DNA from: Clostridia bacterium
GTDB lineage: Bacteria > Bacillota > Clostridia > TANB77 > CAG-508
DNA: 64,000 bases
Assembly: GCA_017512025.1 (NCBI GenBank)
Contig: JAFWHH010000009.1
Span: forward strand, 434,001 to 498,000
Reading direction: 5' to 3'
The position numbers were made by a program, and so were the translations under genes. Below, piece by piece: positions 42,298 to 50,260 of this stretch. Every line of letters begins with the position of its first letter. The first letter of the stretch is position 1. The notes beneath the pieces were generated by a model. The model made no database searches and was not told the DNA's origin. It was given only the letters and a program-made list of their open reading frames with translations.

Positions 42298-44916
42298 TTA
42301 TTCACTTCTAAGAACAACTGCTGGGTCTCTCTTACTTGCAAGCTTAGATGGTAATAGTCCCCCTAGCATTGTTAATAGTATACTTATTAACACAAGTACT
42401 ATTCCAGCTACTATTGGTAACTTTGTTATTACCTCTACTCCACCAGTTACTTTGTATATAATCTTGTTAATTGGAATTGTTAATAATACTGTTACTCCGA
42501 TACCAATTAAACCAGCGATTAATCCAATGATTAATGTCTCTGCATTAAATATTCTAGATACATCTTTTTTAGATACACCAATCGCTCTTAATATACCAAT
42601 TTCTTTTGTTCTTTCAAGAACACTGATATACGTAATAATACCAATCATTATTGATGAAACGATTAATGATACAGCAACAAAAGCAATTAATACATAACTT
42701 ATTGTATCAACAATAGTACCAACTGATGAAATCATTGATCCAACTATATCTGAATAAGATATCTCGTTCTCATTTTTTCCTTCTTCGATTTGTTTCTTGT
42801 TGTAGTCTTCTATAGCTTTAGATATGTTCTCCTTTGAATCAAAATCTTTTGGATAAATTTTAATTGCAGCCGGTGAATCTAAATCAATAGCACCTATCTT
42901 TTCTAAATTATCTTCATATGTTGCAGTAGCATTTGCTGCATATGCACTCATCATTTCAGCAATCTCTTCACTGCTCATTTTACTTAATGCAGCTTTTTGT
43001 TCAGCAGTAAGTGATGATGTATCAAATTTAGTATTTTCTCCCTCTTTTGGGAAGGCTAAACCAGAGAATATATTTATATCTGGATTTTCTTTTTGATCTT
43101 TTACTATCTCAGCTTCATTACATTTATTTATAACATGTTCAGTTAATTCTTTCTTGTATCCAATTCCACCTGCCATAGATGATGCTACTGTTTGATCATT
43201 TTGTTTTATAATTCCAACAACCTTTATTTCTTCAGCTTCGCTTATCTTCTTTTTCATGTATTCTGTTTCTTTAGATTTATCAATCCAAACACCATTAACT
43301 TTCTCATAGAAGTCTGAATTATAAACTACTTTATATTTTAAATTTAAAAGCTCATCATAATCATATGATACAACTTCTGATTTTTCTATTGCTTCACCTT
43401 TTTGAATCTTAGCCATTTGTCCATTTAATTCTTTTTGATCTAAGATTCCTAGAGAATATAATGTATAATCGCTAATTTCATTATTTGATGTAACAATCAA
43501 TACAACTTCATTGTATTTTGTTGGCCAACTACCAGCAACTAAATCATATTGTGATTTTAGTAGCTCATCATTATCAAGCATTTCTGTCCAAACGTCAACT
43601 TGATTCATCATACTCATAGAAGACATTCCTGGAATTGCAGTAGCTTCCGCTTTTTCAGCAGCCATTAAATCACCTGCACCTAAGCTATCCACAACTGTAC
43701 TTGGGTTAACTTGAACAATACCATTTGATGTATCTTCCTTGTATAGATTTAAATTTAAATTGTACGTATACTTAATAGCATTACTGTTATTCTTTATTGG
43801 ATTATTATCAGATTCTATATATTTCTTTAGCTCTTTTAAGTTATTTGTCTTAACCTCGCTAGAAAGAGTATGAACCATATCATTCATAATATTTACTGAA
43901 TGAATCTTATTATCATTATATGTCTCATTTTTACCTGATTCATCTCCCATTAGAGATTCCATCATAGAGCCCATATCAACAGTTGTTTCTTCAATTGTAA
44001 TTGGATAAGAAGAAAGTGTATCTCTTTCTACCTTATTTATATAATCTTGTACACCTGTAGATATTGCAATTATTAATGCAATACCAATAATTCCTATACT
44101 ACCAGCAAAAGAAGTTAAAATTGTTCTTCCTTTCTTTGTTAATAAATTGTTAAAGCTTAATTGAAGTGCTGTTAAGAATTTCATTGAAGTCTTCTTAAAT
44201 TTCTTTTCTTTGTTCTTTGCCTCTTTAACTTCTTTATCAGTTAACGGATTAGAATCAGCAGTTATTTTTCCATCTAAGATTCTTATAATTCTATTAGAAT
44301 ATTTCTCAGCTAACTCACCATTGTGGGTAACCATTATTATTAGTTTATCCTTGGAAATCTTCTTTAATATTTCCATTACTTGTTCACTTGTTTTACTATC
44401 TAATGCTCCAGTTGGTTCATCAGCTAGGATAATATCTGGATCATTTACTAAAGCTCTAGCTATTGCAACTCTTTGCATTTGTCCACCAGATAATTGATTT
44501 GGTTTATAATGTATCTTATCTTTTAATCCTACTTCTTCTAAAGCCTTTATTGCTCTTTGTCTTCTCTCTTTCTTTGAAACACCAGAAATTGTTAGAGCAA
44601 GTTCAACGTTTGTTAATACGGTTTGATGAGAAATTAAATTATAACTTTGGAATATAAATCCAATAGAATAATTTCTATAAGCATCCCAATCTCTATCTTT
44701 AAATTTCTTTGTAGACTTACCATTGATAATTAAATCACCACTAGAATATCTATCTAATCCACCTATTATATTTAATAGTGTAGTTTTTCCACATCCTGAT
44801 TCACCAAGAATTGAAACAAATTCTGATTCTCTAAATTTTAAGTTAATTCCTTTTAATGCATGAACCTTTTCAACACCAGTGTCATATGTTTTCTTAATAT
44901 CTTTTAATTCTAACAT
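42298..44916 (-). CDS. ABC transporter: ATPase fused to FtsX/MacB-type permease
   Basis: The 872-residue product fuses a MacB/LolD-type ATPase to a permease. Residues about 1-225 hold the Walker A GESGCGKTTLLNIIGG, signature LSGGQMQRVAIARAL and Walker B IILADEPTGALDSKT. A first transmembrane helix (about 260-285), a large extracellular domain (about 290-730) and three C-terminal helices follow. The last loop reads VLERTKEIGILRAIGVSKKD, typical of FtsX-type permeases. Such mechanotransmission transporters act in peptide, antibiotic or cell-envelope processes; the substrate is unknown. It has its own promoter. Confidence 0.92.
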   Translation of the reverse strand: MLELKDIKKTYDTGVEKVHALKGINLKFRESEFVSILGESGCGKTTLLNIIGGLDRYSSGDLIINGKSTKKFKDRDWDAYRNYSIGFIFQSYNLISHQTVLTNVELALTISGVSKKERRQRAIKALEEVGLKDKIHYKPNQLSGGQMQRVAIARALVNDPDIILADEPTGALDSKTSEQVMEILKKISKDKLIIMVTHNGELAEKYSNRIIRILDGKITADSNPLTDKEVKEAKNKEKKFKKTSMKFLTALQLSFNNLLTKKGRTILTSFAGSIGIIGIALIIAISTGVQDYINKVERDTLSSYPITIEETTVDMGSMMESLMGDESGKNETYNDNKIHSVNIMNDMVHTLSSEVKTNNLKELKKYIESDNNPIKNNSNAIKYTYNLNLNLYKEDTSNGIVQVNPSTVVDSLGAGDLMAAEKAEATAIPGMSSMSMMNQVDVWTEMLDNDELLKSQYDLVAGSWPTKYNEVVLIVTSNNEISDYTLYSLGILDQKELNGQMAKIQKGEAIEKSEVVSYDYDELLNLKYKVVYNSDFYEKVNGVWIDKSKETEYMKKKISEAEEIKVVGIIKQNDQTVASSMAGGIGYKKELTEHVINKCNEAEIVKDQKENPDINIFSGLAFPKEGENTKFDTSSLTAEQKAALSKMSSEEIAEMMSAYAANATATYEDNLEKIGAIDLDSPAAIKIYPKDFDSKENISKAIEDYNKKQIEEGKNENEISYSDIVGSMISSVGTIVDTISYVLIAFVAVSLIVSSIMIGIITYISVLERTKEIGILRAIGVSKKDVSRIFNAETLIIGLIAGLIGIGVTVLLTIPINKIIYKVTGGVEVITKLPIVAGIVLVLISILLTMLGGLLPSKLASKRDPAVVLRSE

Positions 44917-44960
44917 TAGAATCTCCTTTCCTTTTATACTATGTATAAAATATCTAAATG

Positions 44961-44989
44961 ATTTTAAGATTAATCGCTATTATTGTCAA
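44961..44989 (-). promoter_or_regulatory. promoter of the ABC fusion gene
   Basis: TTGACA (44984-44989), a 17-base spacer and TAAAAT (44961-44966) lie about 45 bases before the ABC gene on the minus strand. Confidence 0.8.
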
Positions 44990-45016
44990 TATTTTGTAGC
45001 AATATTTTACAGTACG

Positions 45017-45057
45017 CCAAAAGCCAGAGATCATATAAAATGATCTCTGGCTTTTGG
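45017..45057 (-). terminator. terminator of the WG-like gene
   Basis: An almost perfect 17-18-bp stem (45017-45034 with 45040-45057) directly follows the stop codon. The T content after it is low, but the stem is long and stable. Confidence 0.8.
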
Positions 45058-45873
45058 TTAAACATCAAGACTAATCACACCTGTCACGATATCACCATCA
45101 AAACGTTCAGCAAAGTACTTATCTCCCTGCTTCTTTATGCTTCTGTATTCGCCAATGGGAATAATAACCTTGCCGCTAATACAATTGACAATTGATTTCT
45201 GATTGTCCACTGTAATCTCCATGCACTCTCCCTGTCGTACTCTTCCGATTCCTTTGAATTCACCAAGGTAGCCTCTGACAGAACAAAGCACAACACTATC
45301 TTCCTTTTGCAGAAAAACAAAACGCCAGTTTTTTGATATGCGACTACATTTGACATCCTGCACAAGAACTTTGTCAAAGCTTAAAATTGAAACTTCGCCT
45401 TCTTTAGTCGACGCGATAATAAAAGCTTTTTCACTCTTCATCTTGTCATACTTTGCTTCTAACAGCAGCTCTCCGTTCTCAACGTATGCTGCATACTTTC
45501 CGTTAGGCTCTTTCACGATCAATACGCTTTTATAAAATTCAGTGATGTCCTTCTTTTCCGGCTCAAAGATTAAGAACCCATCGGAGCTACATGCTCCAAT
45601 CAGACCATCTTTTTCGATTCGGTAATAGTAATTTCCACTTCTGTTCGTCCATGAATCTCTTATGACTTTAATCTCGTCATACTGCTCTTTGCTTAAGAGC
45701 AGCTCACCATCTGCACAGCTGTAGATGCCCGACGGAAAGTGGTTATCGCTTTTTCTTACGATTTCCACTATTCCGTGATTGCCTGCACCTGGATCACCAT
45801 CAACAACATGAATTTCGTCTCCAGGCTTCAGCTTAAACTTCTCCAGGTTTGTAAAAAGTAGCTTCATCGGCAT
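45058..45873 (-). CDS. WG-repeat-like beta-rich protein of atypical composition
   Basis: The 271-residue product looks built from repeated beta units like WG repeats: YDEIKVIRD, then YYYRIEKDGLIGACSSDGFL, then YAAYVENGELLLEAKYDKM, ending GKVIIPIGEYRSIKKQGDKY. The function is unknown. It has no signal peptide. ATG 45873 follows AAGGAGG by seven bases. The gene is visibly richer in G+C than its flanks and has a consensus promoter, a 160-base leader and a strong terminator. It is one of four such monocistronic outliers in the window. Confidence 0.75.
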   Translation of the reverse strand: MPMKLLFTNLEKFKLKPGDEIHVVDGDPGAGNHGIVEIVRKSDNHFPSGIYSCADGELLLSKEQYDEIKVIRDSWTNRSGNYYYRIEKDGLIGACSSDGFLIFEPEKKDITEFYKSVLIVKEPNGKYAAYVENGELLLEAKYDKMKSEKAFIIASTKEGEVSILSFDKVLVQDVKCSRISKNWRFVFLQKEDSVVLCSVRGYLGEFKGIGRVRQGECMEITVDNQKSIVNCISGKVIIPIGEYRSIKKQGDKYFAERFDGDIVTGVISLDV

Positions 45874-46034
45874 AGTTAGTCCTCCTTAGGTTGTTCTCGG
45901 GTTTACTCCTTCTGATGATTTGATAGCGTATTACGCCATCTTTGTTTCTACGACACCCACATAGTTGTTCACCTCCTAATTAAGTATTATCTAGTGGTTG
46001 CCTTACTAAGCAATCTGCTTTAGCTACGCCGTAT
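45874..46034 (-). promoter_or_regulatory. leader of the WG-like gene with a 4-codon ORF
   Basis: The leader contains a well-spaced AGGAGGT (45971-45977), then ATG TGG GTG TCG TAG (45948-45962), an MWVS mini-ORF. A GATG...TATC hairpin region and the AAGGAGG of the main gene follow. The mini-ORF could be a regulatory leader peptide or a chance occurrence. Confidence 0.45.
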
Positions 46035-46063
46035 ATTATATCATTTGCTCTGCATTATGTCAA
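46035..46063 (-). promoter_or_regulatory. promoter of the WG-like gene
   Basis: TTGACA (46058-46063), a 17-base spacer and TATAAT (46035-46040) on the minus strand match consensus exactly. Confidence 0.88.
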
Positions 46064-46082
46064 TTTACTTACATATACAAAG

Positions 46083-46118
46083 AGACCCGACTTCCTTTTA
46101 CAGAAATCGGGCCTCACT
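46083..46118 (-). terminator. terminator of the 90-residue membrane protein gene
   Basis: GGCCCGATTTC pairs with GGAAGTCGGGTC (with G-U pairs) around a short A-rich loop, followed by TTTGTAT on the minus strand. Confidence 0.7.
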
Positions 46119-46129
46119 TGTTCGTGGCG

Positions 46130-46402
46130 TTAGCTCTCCGAGTTGTCATGCATCTCGATAGCCGAACGACGCTCATCCGCTCTTCTCTCCTCGTCAAGCT
46201 CATCGTCAATGCGAGTAGCGTATCCGAGAGCAAGTCCGATTGCAAGTGCGCCAAGCGACCACATGTTCTGGAAGATTTCTCTTCCATAGAGTGCAGTCAG
46301 CAGCAGTGCAGGAGCCATGAGCATGAGTACAATCTGTCTGCGACGATCATTTCTGACCCTCTCGACAGCTGCACGCACGAATGCCAACAGACGTTCCATC
46401 AT
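46130..46402 (-). CDS. small two-helix membrane protein of atypical composition
   Basis: I start this 90-residue protein at ATG 46402 (MMERLLAFVRAAVERVRNDR), eight bases after GGGAGG; an in-frame GTG at 46411 overlaps that site. It has a basic amphipathic N-terminus and two transmembrane segments (IVLMLMAPALLLTALYG about 24-40, WSLGALAIGLALGYAT about 48-63). The tail is acidic and arginine-rich (DDELDEERRADERRS). The function is unknown. Codon use is rich in CGC, CGT and GCA, clearly unlike AT-rich neighbours. It has its own consensus promoter and terminator. Confidence 0.78.
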   Translation of the reverse strand: MMERLLAFVRAAVERVRNDRRRQIVLMLMAPALLLTALYGREIFQNMWSLGALAIGLALGYATRIDDELDEERRADERRSAIEMHDNSES

Positions 46403-46515
46403 TTTGTACACCTCCCTTGATGAATTTTGTGCGATGGGTCTGTATGAAAACAGGTGGGTTGGACGGCAAACCCTCCTGGGATTTTTACAAAAACTCTTGA
46501 GTTTTCGTATACTTA

Positions 46516-46544
46516 ATTATAACTCTATTTATGTTAAGTGTCAA
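46516..46544 (-). promoter_or_regulatory. promoter of the 90-residue membrane protein gene
   Basis: TTGACA (46539-46544), a 17-base spacer and TATAAT (46516-46521) match consensus exactly. The ~110-base leader that follows contains an AAAACTC/GAGTTTT hairpin just after the start site. Confidence 0.88.
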
Positions 46545-46559
46545 TTAATCTACAAAAAT

Positions 46560-46587
46560 ACAAAAATACCAGGATATAAATCCTGGT
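46560..46587 (-). terminator. terminator of tRNA-Leu
   Basis: ACCAGGAT (46568-46575) pairs with ATCCTGGT (46580-46587), followed by TTTTTG on the minus strand, five bases after the tRNA end. Confidence 0.8.
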
Positions 46588-46592
46588 ATAAT

Positions 46593-46676
46593 TGGTGCGG
46601 ATGAAGGGACTTGAACCCCCACGTCGTTGACACTGGTTCCTAAGACCAGCGCGTCTGCCAATTCCGCCACATCCGC
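46593..46676 (-). tRNA. tRNA-Leu (anticodon UAG)
   Basis: The minus-strand sequence folds into a class II tRNA with acceptor GCGGATG/CATCCGC, a long variable arm (TGTCAACGACG region) and T-arm GGGGGTTCAAGTCCC. The anticodon stem-loop is CTGGT-CTTAGGA-ACCAG, giving anticodon TAG. The CCA end is encoded (46593-46595). Confidence 0.95.
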
Positions 46677-46742
46677 ATATATTATAGAAGTTTAATGAAC
46701 ATCTCTGCTCACTTGAAACTTCTACTATATTAGCACAGAATC

Positions 46743-47483
46743 TTAAATTTTGTCAATACCTTTTTTGTATAATTTTATTATAGAATGTAGTTCATCAGTA
46801 TCTTTTGACTTGATTGTAATTGTACAACAATCATCATCTTCTGAGTATAAACATTTAACTGTATCTTTGTATTTTATTTCTTTTTTATACATTATTTCAA
46901 AGTAATTGAATTCATTATTTTTGCTTATTTCATCTGGCAAAACTATATCTGCTAAATCCATATAGAATATATTATTCATATGATCATTTGCATCTATCCA
47001 GTTCCAATCTATATATTGCTCTTTTTCATATTTAAATTCTGTTGGTTCTGTTAGCTTCTTTAATCTTGTTTCGTTAAAGTTTGTTTTATCTTTTTCTTGT
47101 TCATATGCAGCAGCCAATTCATCTGAAACTCTCTCAAGCTTTTTCTCTTTTAAATTAATATGTGCCCAATTTGAAAGTCCAGTTATTAATAATTCATCAG
47201 TCTCTATATTTCTAATTTCAAACTCTCTTGCAGCTGTTATACCTTTTATCTCTGTCCCCCATGTTATTACATGAACTTTCTCACCATGCATAGGTCTTTT
47301 ATAAATCTTAACTTTATATCCAATTAATAACCAGGTTGTTCCTGTTTTTGTAGCACCTTCTCCTGCTTTTGCTGCATGAATTCCTGCTATATCTTCAAAG
47401 AAATTAAGTATTGCACTATTCTTTATTTTTAAATTTGTATCTACATCTCTATATCCAACATAAAAATTATCTTCTACTATCAT
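46743..47483 (-). CDS. acyl-ACP thioesterase
   Basis: The 246-residue product is a double hot-dog acyl-ACP thioesterase, which hydrolyses fatty acyl-ACP to free fatty acid. The N-terminal hot-dog holds YVGYRDVDTNLKIKNSAILN and GTTWLLIGYKVKIYKRP. The second holds DANDHMNNIFYMDLADIVLP, where Asn and His match the catalytic positions of the plant-type family. It has a GGAGG-type start at 47483. No fatty-acid gene is adjacent, and it appears monocistronic. Confidence 0.9.
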   Translation of the reverse strand: MIVEDNFYVGYRDVDTNLKIKNSAILNFFEDIAGIHAAKAGEGATKTGTTWLLIGYKVKIYKRPMHGEKVHVITWGTEIKGITAAREFEIRNIETDELLITGLSNWAHINLKEKKLERVSDELAAAYEQEKDKTNFNETRLKKLTEPTEFKYEKEQYIDWNWIDANDHMNNIFYMDLADIVLPDEISKNNEFNYFEIMYKKEIKYKDTVKCLYSEDDDCCTITIKSKDTDELHSIIKLYKKGIDKI

Positions 47484-47555
47484 TTTTATTCCTCCATAAA
47501 TTTCAAGTAAATTTTATATCACATTTTCTTTATTTTTTCAACAGGAAATTAACAA

Positions 47556-47582
47556 TACAAAACGGATGCTAATGCATCCGTT
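47556..47582 (-). terminator. terminator of uvrC
   Basis: AAACGGATGC pairs with GCATCCGTTT around TAAT, immediately after the uvrC stop, followed by TGTATTG on the minus strand. Confidence 0.8.
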
Positions 47583-47584
47583 TA

Positions 47585-49378
47585 TTAACTATTTAATACT
47601 TGTAATATCTTTTCAGCTAATCCTTTATAAATTCCTTTAACTTCCATTAAATCTTCTACTTTAGCTTCTGATATTTTTTGAACTGTACCAAATTTCTTCA
47701 ATAGAAGAGCTTTCTTAGCTGTACCAACTCCCGGTATTTCATCTAGCTTTGATTTTATCATAGATTCATCTCTTAGCTTTCTATGATATCCAATAGCTGT
47801 ATCATGAACTGCATCTTGGAACATTGTTATTGTATTAAATAATGTCTCTGATATTTCAAGCTCTTTTCTATTTTCGTCCATTAAAGCTCTTGTTTGATGC
47901 TTATCATTTTTAACCATACCAAATATTGGAATATTTAAATTTAAGTCTATCATAGCTTGTTTAGCAGCCCTTATTTGTGTAATACCACCATCTACTAGTA
48001 TAACATCTGGTAATCTACCAAAGCCTCCATTCTCATTTTCAATAGAATGCTTTAATCTTCTTGTAATAACCTCATTCATACACTTTGGATCATCTTGGCT
48101 ATACTCTACTGTTTTAATCTTAAATCTTCTAGATAAATTCTTTTTGATGACACCATTTTCCATTACACACATACCTGCAACAATAAAGTTTCCGGATATA
48201 TTTGAAATATCGTAACACTCTATTTTTCTTGGATAAATATCTAAGTTTAAAACTTCTTTAAGCTCTGTTAATACATTGTATTTGTCTTTTTCCTTATTTG
48301 TTAGTGTAATATATGCATTGTTTTCTGCCATCTCAACAAGACGAAGCTTTTCACCTTTTTGAGGAGTCTTAATCTCTACTTTTCTTTCTGCTGCTTGTGT
48401 TAAAAGTGTTTCTAGTAATTCCTTATCTTCTATTTCTTCCTTAATCATTATCTTATTTGGAAGCTCTTCTTTTCCAATATAGAATTGCTTGATAAAGCTT
48501 GATAATATTTCAGCTTTATCTTCATCTTGCAATCCTTTAAAGAAATAATGTTCTCTTCCGATCATCTTACTTTTTCTTACAAAGAACATCTCAATACATA
48601 CTTCAAAGTCGTTTCTAGCTAATCCAATTACATCAATATCGTTTTCACCCATATTAGATACTTTTTGTTTTTCAGAAATATTTTCAATTGCAGTTATCTT
48701 GTCTCTAATATATGCAGCTTGCTCGTAGTTCATGTTTTTGGAAGCAACTTCCATTTCTTTCTTTAGCTCTTTTATAATTTTATCTGTCTTACCATCTAAT
48801 AAGTCAATTATTTCGTCAATTATCTTCTTATAATCTTCTTTAGAGATATAACCCATACAAGGAGCCATACATCTCTTAATGTGATAATTTAAACATGGTC
48901 TATCTTTGTATTTAAAGCTCTTACATTGACGTATTTTAAATTTTTCTTTTATAAAATCAACCATCTCTTTAGCACTACCAGAGTTAGCATATGGACCAAA
49001 GTATTTTGCTCCATCATTCAGCATTCTTCTAGTAAGTGTAATTCCTGGATAGTCTGCTTTAACGTTTATTTTAATATATGGATATGTTTTATCATCTTTT
49101 AATAGAACATTGAATTTTGGCATATTCTTTTTGATAAGATTACACTCTAATATCAATGCTTCTGCTTCATTTTCAACAACAATGTACTCAAAATGATCTA
49201 TCAAAGAAACCATGTTTTGTATTCTTTGTGTTTTATTTGTTTTTCTAAAATATGAAGTTACTCTTCGTTTTAGATTGATAGCTTTACCAACGTATATAAT
49301 CTTGTCTGTTTTATCATGCATAATATATACGCCTGGTTTATTTGGTAACTTTTTTAGCTCTTTTTCAATATCAAACAT
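47585..49378 (-). CDS. uvrC: excinuclease ABC subunit C
   Basis: UvrC makes both incisions in nucleotide excision repair. The 597-residue product has the GIY-YIG domain (KPGVYIMHDKTDKIIYVGKA about 14-33), a Cys-rich linker (CKSF...CLNYHIKRCMAPCMGYI), the UvrB-interacting UVR motif (NYEQAAYIRDKITAIE about 216-231), the RNase-H-like domain (LVDGGITQIRAAKQAM) and C-terminal helix-hairpin-helix motifs (IPGVGTAKKALLLKKFG). All domains appear intact and the length is normal. Confidence 0.97.
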   Translation of the reverse strand: MFDIEKELKKLPNKPGVYIMHDKTDKIIYVGKAINLKRRVTSYFRKTNKTQRIQNMVSLIDHFEYIVVENEAEALILECNLIKKNMPKFNVLLKDDKTYPYIKINVKADYPGITLTRRMLNDGAKYFGPYANSGSAKEMVDFIKEKFKIRQCKSFKYKDRPCLNYHIKRCMAPCMGYISKEDYKKIIDEIIDLLDGKTDKIIKELKKEMEVASKNMNYEQAAYIRDKITAIENISEKQKVSNMGENDIDVIGLARNDFEVCIEMFFVRKSKMIGREHYFFKGLQDEDKAEILSSFIKQFYIGKEELPNKIMIKEEIEDKELLETLLTQAAERKVEIKTPQKGEKLRLVEMAENNAYITLTNKEKDKYNVLTELKEVLNLDIYPRKIECYDISNISGNFIVAGMCVMENGVIKKNLSRRFKIKTVEYSQDDPKCMNEVITRRLKHSIENENGGFGRLPDVILVDGGITQIRAAKQAMIDLNLNIPIFGMVKNDKHQTRALMDENRKELEISETLFNTITMFQDAVHDTAIGYHRKLRDESMIKSKLDEIPGVGTAKKALLLKKFGTVQKISEAKVEDLMEVKGIYKGLAEKILQVLNS

Positions 49379-49408
49379 GCCAAATTCTCCTTTCCTAAAA
49401 AATACATA

Positions 49409-49429
49409 AGGACACCTTGATAGTGTCCT
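49409..49429 (-). terminator. hairpin between the DUF5684-like gene and uvrC
   Basis: AGGACAC pairs with GTGTCCT around CTTGATA. The T-run on the minus strand lies some distance away (TTATGTATTTTTTAGG), so termination may be partial. Confidence 0.5.
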
Positions 49430-49435
49430 CTCTTA

Positions 49436-49909
49436 TTACTTGTTAACTTTTGTTTCTACTATAGTTCTAAATGTTTCATTTCTTGAGCATCCTAATACTG
49501 GAAGTAATATTGATGGGAAGAATGCTAAGAAAAATGAAAATACATCACCTTTCTTAAATGCTTGTCCAAGTCTAATTGAAATCATAAATCTATAAATCAT
49601 AAGACCAACTAGCATTACAATTGTCATCCATTTTACATCTCTACCTGCAAAGTATCCAATTACTGGTATGATGAAATCTATATATAACAATATAAACATT
49701 GGTTTTAATTTGCACATTTTTAATAATGTTATTTGGTTATATATTGGAACTATTGATTTCCATTCCTTTTCTCCAGCTTTTTCAAATAATTTCCACATTC
49801 CAATTCTTTTTGACATATATAAAACTGAAGCAAAAAATGCAACTAAAATAGCTATTATAATTGATACACCAGCTAAATATGCATATCTAATATCTATTGA
49901 TAACTCCAT
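49436..49909 (-). CDS. DUF5684-like multi-helix membrane protein
   Basis: The 157-residue product (ATG 49909, after GAGGGGG) has about four hydrophobic helices. It carries the motif WKLFEKAGEKEWKSIVPIYN followed by a KMCKLKPMF helix cap, typical of DUF5684 proteins found near signal peptidases. The function is unknown. An in-frame TTG at 49930 is part of the ribosome binding region. It may share a transcript with uvrC downstream, depending on the weak hairpin between them. Confidence 0.75.
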   Translation of the reverse strand: MELSIDIRYAYLAGVSIIIAILVAFFASVLYMSKRIGMWKLFEKAGEKEWKSIVPIYNQITLLKMCKLKPMFILLYIDFIIPVIGYFAGRDVKWMTIVMLVGLMIYRFMISIRLGQAFKKGDVFSFFLAFFPSILLPVLGCSRNETFRTIVETKVNK

Positions 49910-49978
49910 AATTACAACCCCCTCAATCAATTTATTTAATTATACTAATTTATCGAATTAGTGTCAAATAAATTTTAG

Positions 49979-50007
49979 TTGCAAAATTATTCAATATAAG
50001 TTATTAT
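49979..50007 (+). promoter_or_regulatory. glmS promoter
   Basis: TTGCAA (49979-49984), a 17-base spacer and TATTAT (50002-50007) on the plus strand precede the glmS ribozyme by about 55 bases. Confidence 0.75.
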
Positions 50008-50059
50008 AGTTTCGTGTTGAAGATATACAAAAGACTTTAAAGAAGGAGGTTAATAGTTA

Positions 50060-50235
50060 ATATTATAGCGCCAGAGCAGTCTAAACTGCTGACGAGGATG
50101 GAGTTTATCGAAATTTCGGCGGATGCTCCATGGCACGTGCTTGTCATCAGAATATCTACAAAAGCTAGCAGTAATGCTTTCTACAGAATGATATTTATGC
50201 ATATTATAATCCGTATATCTCTCATAAAATTTAAC
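50060..50235 (+). ncRNA. glmS ribozyme
   Basis: The element upstream of glmS has the cleavage-site context ATTATA/GCGCCAG (between 50066 and 50067), then GCAGTC...GACTGC-like pairing and GACGAGGATGGAG. TTTATCGAAA-TTTCGGCGGATGCTCC follows, the conserved core of the glmS ribozyme class. It self-cleaves when bound to glucosamine-6-phosphate, which exposes the mRNA to decay and lowers GlmS when product is plentiful. The 3' boundary is approximate. Confidence 0.95.
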
Positions 50236-50260
50236 AAAATAGAAAGGATTGTGATTTACA

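Noticed and set aside
50041..50060. GAAGGAGG upstream of the glmS ribozyme as the start of a leader ORF
   Set aside because: No start codon follows before TAATAG, and the stretch merges into the ribozyme's cleavage-site strand.
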